Source: DAOUJI01 sp965219565
GTDB lineage: Bacteria > Chloroflexota > Dehalococcoidia > Lucifugimonadales > JAGWBF01
Direction: 5' to 3'
DNA: 64,000 bases
NCBI GenBank assembly: GCA_965219565.1
Contig: OZ244780.1
Coordinates: forward strand, 1,116,001-1,180,000
The notes under the pieces were generated by a model. It saw nothing but the letters and a program-made list of their open reading frames with translations, did not search any database and was not told the DNA's origin. Positions within the stretch are counted from its first letter, which is position 1. Every line of letters starts with the position of its first letter. Positions 60,629 to 64,000 of the stretch are shown in pieces. A program made the position numbers and the translations under genes.

Positions 60629-62470
60629 ATGAGTTCGTTCAGGATTACGCAAAGTTGGTTTAAACTGATAGCCCCGTTGGTGTTGCTGCTTGTTATAGCA
60701 GTGGCCTGCGGAGATGATCCCACGCCCACCTCAGCGCCCACAAATACTCCTATACCACAGGCAACGGACACTCCCGTTCCCCAGCCCACGGATCCTCCAC
60801 CGCCGGACGCTACCGATACCCCCGTGCCAGCGGCCACCTCTATCCCCACTGCCATGCCTCAGCCTACTGCCAGGCCCGAAGTTATGGGCAAGTACGGCGG
60901 CGTGATACCCATTCACGCATTCACGGGCCCATCTGCGGCTCCTCTAAACGCCGGTAACCTCTCAATAACTACCCACTCTGCATCCCTGTACAGCACCCTT
61001 ACGGAAATCAACCCCGAGGTTCCGGAGTTCTGGGTGGTCCGGGGTGACTTGGCCAAAGATTGGACCCTGGCCTCGGACGGCGTGACCTACACATTCGAGC
61101 TAAATGAGAACGCCACGTGGCACGATGGTCAACCCGTTACCGCCGAGGACGTGGCCTTGAGCATTCAGCTTATGGGTAAACCCGACACGGTGTCAGCAGA
61201 GGCTTACCCCGCCCTTGTGGAGGCCACGAAGGGGCGTAGGGCGAACAGCAACGTCATGTGGCTCTACTACGACAGCACGAGGGCCATTGACCAGAATACT
61301 GTGGAGATCAAGACCCAGTTCCCGACCGACGCCTTCCTTGTTTCCCTGGGATTTGAGGATATCCCGATACTGCCCAAGCACCTGCTGGACCAGAACATGG
61401 TCATCAGCTTCAAGGATACTGAGGCCATAATTGGCTCCGGGCCATTCAAGCTGGTGCGCCACCAGGAGGGCGTCCTGACGGAGAGTGAAAGGAACCAGGA
61501 CTATTTCAAAGAGGGACTGCCGTATCTGGACGGCCTGGTCCATCACATCATCACGGATACGGGCTCCATCATAGCGGCATACAAAACAGGGCAGGTGCTG
61601 ATGGGTGGCAGTTTGATCAGCAACCTGAGCGTGAGGGACGCCATCCAACTGGAAAGGGAGATTGGGGACAGCCTCACCATTAACTGGGTGCCGACTCCCG
61701 TCGCCTTAGGAGTAGAGATGAACACCCGGGTCGAACCCTTCGACGACCCCCGGGCGAGACGGTCTATGAACCTGGCGCTGCACCGGCAGCCAGTTATCGA
61801 GACCAGGTGCGCGGGGCAGTGTCCGCTTGGCACGCCCTTCCCCCAAGATCTCTGGTGGAGCTACTCCGCGGAGGAGGCGTCCATGATGCCTGGCTTCCGG
61901 GAGCTCAATGGGCAGAAGCATCCCGATGACATCGCCGAGGCCCAGCGCCTGATGGATGAGGCCGGCGCCGGCCCGGGCTCAAAGCTCGAGCTCTCATGCT
62001 CCGTGACCCTGGCGCTCTGTGACCTTGCCGTGCTGGTCAAGGAGCAGCTCCGGAATACGCTGGGGTGGGACATCACAATCAGGCAGAGGGATCCCGCGGT
62101 TCAAAACGAGGCGTTCAGGGACGGAGACTTCCAGTTCGCTGCCACCGCTGTAGCCGTCCAGAACTATGATGCAGATGGGGCGGCCAACACCTACGCCGAA
62201 GGGGGCGGGCAATACTACGTGCATACCGGATTCTACAACCCCGACGCCCAGCCGCTATGGGGCCAGGTACTTAGGGAGTCGGACCGCGCCAAGAGACAAG
62301 AGCTGATGGCGCAGGCCCATGAGTTCCTCTTGCAGGACAACGCATTCCCCTTCCTGTACTACCAGACCGAGATAGTGCCGGTGGACAAGCGGATCCACAA
62401 CTGGAATACGCCCTCTTATTACAGTGACCACAAGAAGCACGAGCACCTGTGGTGCGACCCCGAGTGCTAG
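60629..62470 (+). CDS. Peptide-binding lipoprotein, ABC transporter family 5, second module
   Basis: A 613-residue lipoprotein with signal peptide ending V-A-C (Cys27). A long Pro/Thr/Asp linker follows (repeats of T-D-T-P-V-P). The SBP_bac_5 core has T-W-H-D-G-Q-P-V-T-A-E-D-V, G-S-G-P-F-K-L-V-R, R-S-M-N-L-A-L-H-R, and G-Q-K-H-P-D-D-I-A-E-A-Q. It ends H-L-W-C-D-P-E-C, the same ending as the paralogue at 30465. AAAGGAGGAGG lies before the ATG. It should feed the dppBC-like permeases at 55053-56950. A Cys pair near the end could form a disulfide. Confidence 0.92.
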   Translation: MSSFRITQSWFKLIAPLVLLLVIAVACGDDPTPTSAPTNTPIPQATDTPVPQPTDPPPPDATDTPVPAATSIPTAMPQPTARPEVMGKYGGVIPIHAFTGPSAAPLNAGNLSITTHSASLYSTLTEINPEVPEFWVVRGDLAKDWTLASDGVTYTFELNENATWHDGQPVTAEDVALSIQLMGKPDTVSAEAYPALVEATKGRRANSNVMWLYYDSTRAIDQNTVEIKTQFPTDAFLVSLGFEDIPILPKHLLDQNMVISFKDTEAIIGSGPFKLVRHQEGVLTESERNQDYFKEGLPYLDGLVHHIITDTGSIIAAYKTGQVLMGGSLISNLSVRDAIQLEREIGDSLTINWVPTPVALGVEMNTRVEPFDDPRARRSMNLALHRQPVIETRCAGQCPLGTPFPQDLWWSYSAEEASMMPGFRELNGQKHPDDIAEAQRLMDEAGAGPGSKLELSCSVTLALCDLAVLVKEQLRNTLGWDITIRQRDPAVQNEAFRDGDFQFAATAVAVQNYDADGAANTYAEGGGQYYVHTGFYNPDAQPLWGQVLRESDRAKRQELMAQAHEFLLQDNAFPFLYYQTEIVPVDKRIHNWNTPSYYSDHKKHEHLWCDPEC

Positions 62471-62525
62471 AAGCTGAGGGCAAAGCCCGGGGTGCTGTCA
62501 TATAGTAGGGCAGGAGGTGCGATGG

Positions 62526-63935
62526 ATGGCCACCCAAGAAATGATCGACATAGCTCACTTGATGAGGCGGGCTGGGTTCGGTGCAACTCGAGACGAGTTG
62601 GAGGGACTGGTGGCCAGGGGCTACGAGCAGGTGGTGGAGGAGTTGCTGGACCCCGACGAATATGGCATACCTCCGATGGACGACCGGCTTCTGATCCGTG
62701 TGCAACCGGCGCTGTGCGGATATGGTGGAAACCCAAAGGACGCCTGTACCCACCATATGCACTGCCTGATCAACAACCCGCGTCCGCTCGAAGAGAAAAT
62801 GGCGCTCTTCTGGCACACGGTTTTCGCCACTGGTGCAACAAAGGTATCCAAAGCCCAGGAGATGGTGAGCCAGATGAACATGTTCCGCAAGTGTGGCCTG
62901 GGCAACTACCGAGACCTCCTTCTAGAGTTGTCCAAGAACCCTGCCATGATCTACTGGCTGGATAACAACGAAAACCACAAGCAGCAGCCCAACGAGAACT
63001 GGGGACGGGAGTTGCTGGAGCTCTTTTCCATGGGGCAGGGCAACTACACCGAAGAGGACGTGTACGAGTGCGCTAGGGCCTTTACCGGCTGGACCATTGC
63101 GCCCACACCACCCAGTAGTGGAATCGGTACATTTCCATGGCGCTTCCAATACCGGCCTGATGACCACGACGATGAAGAGAAGCGCTTTCTGGGGCAGAAA
63201 GGCCGGTTCAACGGAGAGGACGTCATCGATATCATAGTGAGGCAGCCGGCCACGGTCCGGTTCATAGCCCGCCACCTCTACAACTTCTTTGTGGCCGACG
63301 AGGTGCAAGTACCGGGATGGCTGCACACTCCTCCCAGGGACGCGGTGGCCGTCAACATAATAGCCGACGCCCTGGTCTCCTCGGACTATGAGATGAAGTA
63401 CACTCTGCGGATGATTTTCAACTCCGACTTTTTTAAAAATTCCCGGTTCCAGAGGGTGAAGAGCCCGGCTGAACATGTGACGAGTGTATGCAGGCTTGTG
63501 GGCGACTTCAGGTATCCCAGGCTAGGACTGGACCTCCTGGGCTATGAATGCTCATACATGGGACAACAACCTAGCGACCCGCCCAGCGTGGAGGGATGGC
63601 ACTACGGTGCCGAGTGGCTAGACAGCGGAGCCCTGGTGAAGCGGGTCAACTTTGCCGTTGATGCCGTTTCCAACATAGGCTACCCGGGCGTCCAGGCTAT
63701 TGTCAGCATGGTCAGGGCCATGGGCAGCCTGGGGCCTGAGGCTATTGTAGATGCCTGTCTGGACATAATGGGCCCTCTGGAGGTCCAGCCCTCTACCCGT
63801 GACGAGTTGATTGATGCGGCTCGATCGGATGGTGAATTGAATTGGGAGACGGAGGACCTAGAGCGAGAGTCGACCAACCGGGTACTGGGCATATTGACTT
63901 TGATAGCATCCACCAGAGAGTACCAGATGTGCTAG
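62526..63935 (+). CDS. DUF1800 domain-containing protein, second copy
   Basis: A 469-residue DUF1800 protein paralogous to 19362-20801. Motifs: H-L-M-R-R-A-G-F-G-A-T-R, M-A-L-F-W-H-T-V-F-A-T, N-P-A-M-I-Y-W-L-D-N, N-W-G-R-E-L-L-E-L-F-S-M-G, A-F-T-G-W-T, and P-P-S-V-E-G-W-H. AGGAGG is placed 9 bases before the ATG at 62526; a GTG at 62517 is too close to it. A GGAAAGGAGGGG ribosome-binding sequence at the right edge announces another gene on this strand, probably a DUF1501 or NHL partner by analogy with the first cluster. Confidence 0.92.
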   Translation: MATQEMIDIAHLMRRAGFGATRDELEGLVARGYEQVVEELLDPDEYGIPPMDDRLLIRVQPALCGYGGNPKDACTHHMHCLINNPRPLEEKMALFWHTVFATGATKVSKAQEMVSQMNMFRKCGLGNYRDLLLELSKNPAMIYWLDNNENHKQQPNENWGRELLELFSMGQGNYTEEDVYECARAFTGWTIAPTPPSSGIGTFPWRFQYRPDDHDDEEKRFLGQKGRFNGEDVIDIIVRQPATVRFIARHLYNFFVADEVQVPGWLHTPPRDAVAVNIIADALVSSDYEMKYTLRMIFNSDFFKNSRFQRVKSPAEHVTSVCRLVGDFRYPRLGLDLLGYECSYMGQQPSDPPSVEGWHYGAEWLDSGALVKRVNFAVDAVSNIGYPGVQAIVSMVRAMGSLGPEAIVDACLDIMGPLEVQPSTRDELIDAARSDGELNWETEDLERESTNRVLGILTLIASTREYQMC

Positions 63936-64000
63936 CACCCACCATTTATCATGGTCCTCGGGGTATGTCTTGATATACCGAGTGTGGAAAGGAGGGGTCA
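63936..64000 (+). promoter_or_regulatory. Right edge with a ribosome-binding sequence for the next gene
   Basis: The last 65 bases hold GGAAAGGAGGGG just before the edge. It looks like a strong ribosome-binding site for a plus-strand gene starting outside the window. Confidence 0.45.

Noticed and set aside
1..64000. CRISPR arrays
   Set aside because: No series of regularly spaced repeats was seen; the tandem repeats found are directly adjacent without spacers.

Overview
The window looks like a bacterial chromosome from the Chloroflexota (Dehalococcoidia / SAR202-like lineages). This is inferred from gene content, not from a marker-gene tree. The content is typical of those genomes: family III CoA-transferases, a luciferase-like flavin oxidoreductase, SMP-30 and NHL propellers, DUF1800/DUF1501 pairs, family 5 peptide-binding lipoproteins with Pro/Thr-rich linkers, and an MpaB-like oxygenase. 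Base composition is moderately GC-rich. TAG, TAA and TGA are all used as normal stops. No CRISPR array and no complete RNA gene was found.

Layout. 0-2.7 kb: minus-strand greA-lysS-serS operon (serS runs off the left edge). 3-9 kb: FMN-binding PPOX protein, solute-binding lipoprotein, MpaB-like oxygenase and MMPL exporter. 9.2-11 kb: a VOC gene broken by an in-frame TGA, then ISAs1 and IS3 debris. 11-16.2 kb: minus-strand HTTM / imelysin / di-heme oxidoreductase cluster whose first gene is a chimera of a polyprenyl synthase and an imelysin. 16.2-17 kb: phage-like remnant and the 3' half of a tRNA-Thr, probably an integration scar. 17.2-20.8 kb: DUF1800-NHL-DUF1501 operon. 21-28.4 kb: short-chain dehydrogenase, CitE-like lyase, SMP-30 lactonase, luciferase-like oxidoreductase. 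28.4-30.3 kb: pseudogenes and transposase debris around a cupin gene. 30.4-39.5 kb: peptide transporter module, then a four-gene operon of two CoA-transferases, a DUF35 protein and a thiolase-like protein. 39.5-43.2 kb: IS256 remnant, a DUF4007 remnant, a cyclic-nucleotide-domain membrane protein and a broken DUF58 gene. 43.2-53.3 kb: plus-strand defence island. 53.3-64 kb: VOC protein, IS3 remnant, a second peptide transporter module, HTH regulator, amidohydrolase and a second DUF1800 gene.

The defence island is the most interesting part. It holds a truncated type I methylase (hsdM C-terminus only), an unassigned Rossmann-like protein with a zinc ribbon, hsdS, a BrnT/BrnA toxin-antitoxin pair, an apparently intact hsdR, an intact cytosine-5 methylase, and a GHKL (MORC/MutL-like) ATPase overlapping the methylase by 4 bp. 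The nuclease/translocase and specificity subunits survive but the matching N6-adenine methylase core is gone.

The two peptide-transport modules (29-35 kb and 55-62.5 kb) share parts: near-identical DppB N-termini, paralogous binding proteins ending in a W-C-D-P-E-C motif, and paralogous cupins. They appear to be rearranged duplicates, and neither has ATPase genes here. Broken genes and transposase fragments are frequent, and several gene joins are abrupt. Real genome erosion and assembly chimeras are both possible explanations.
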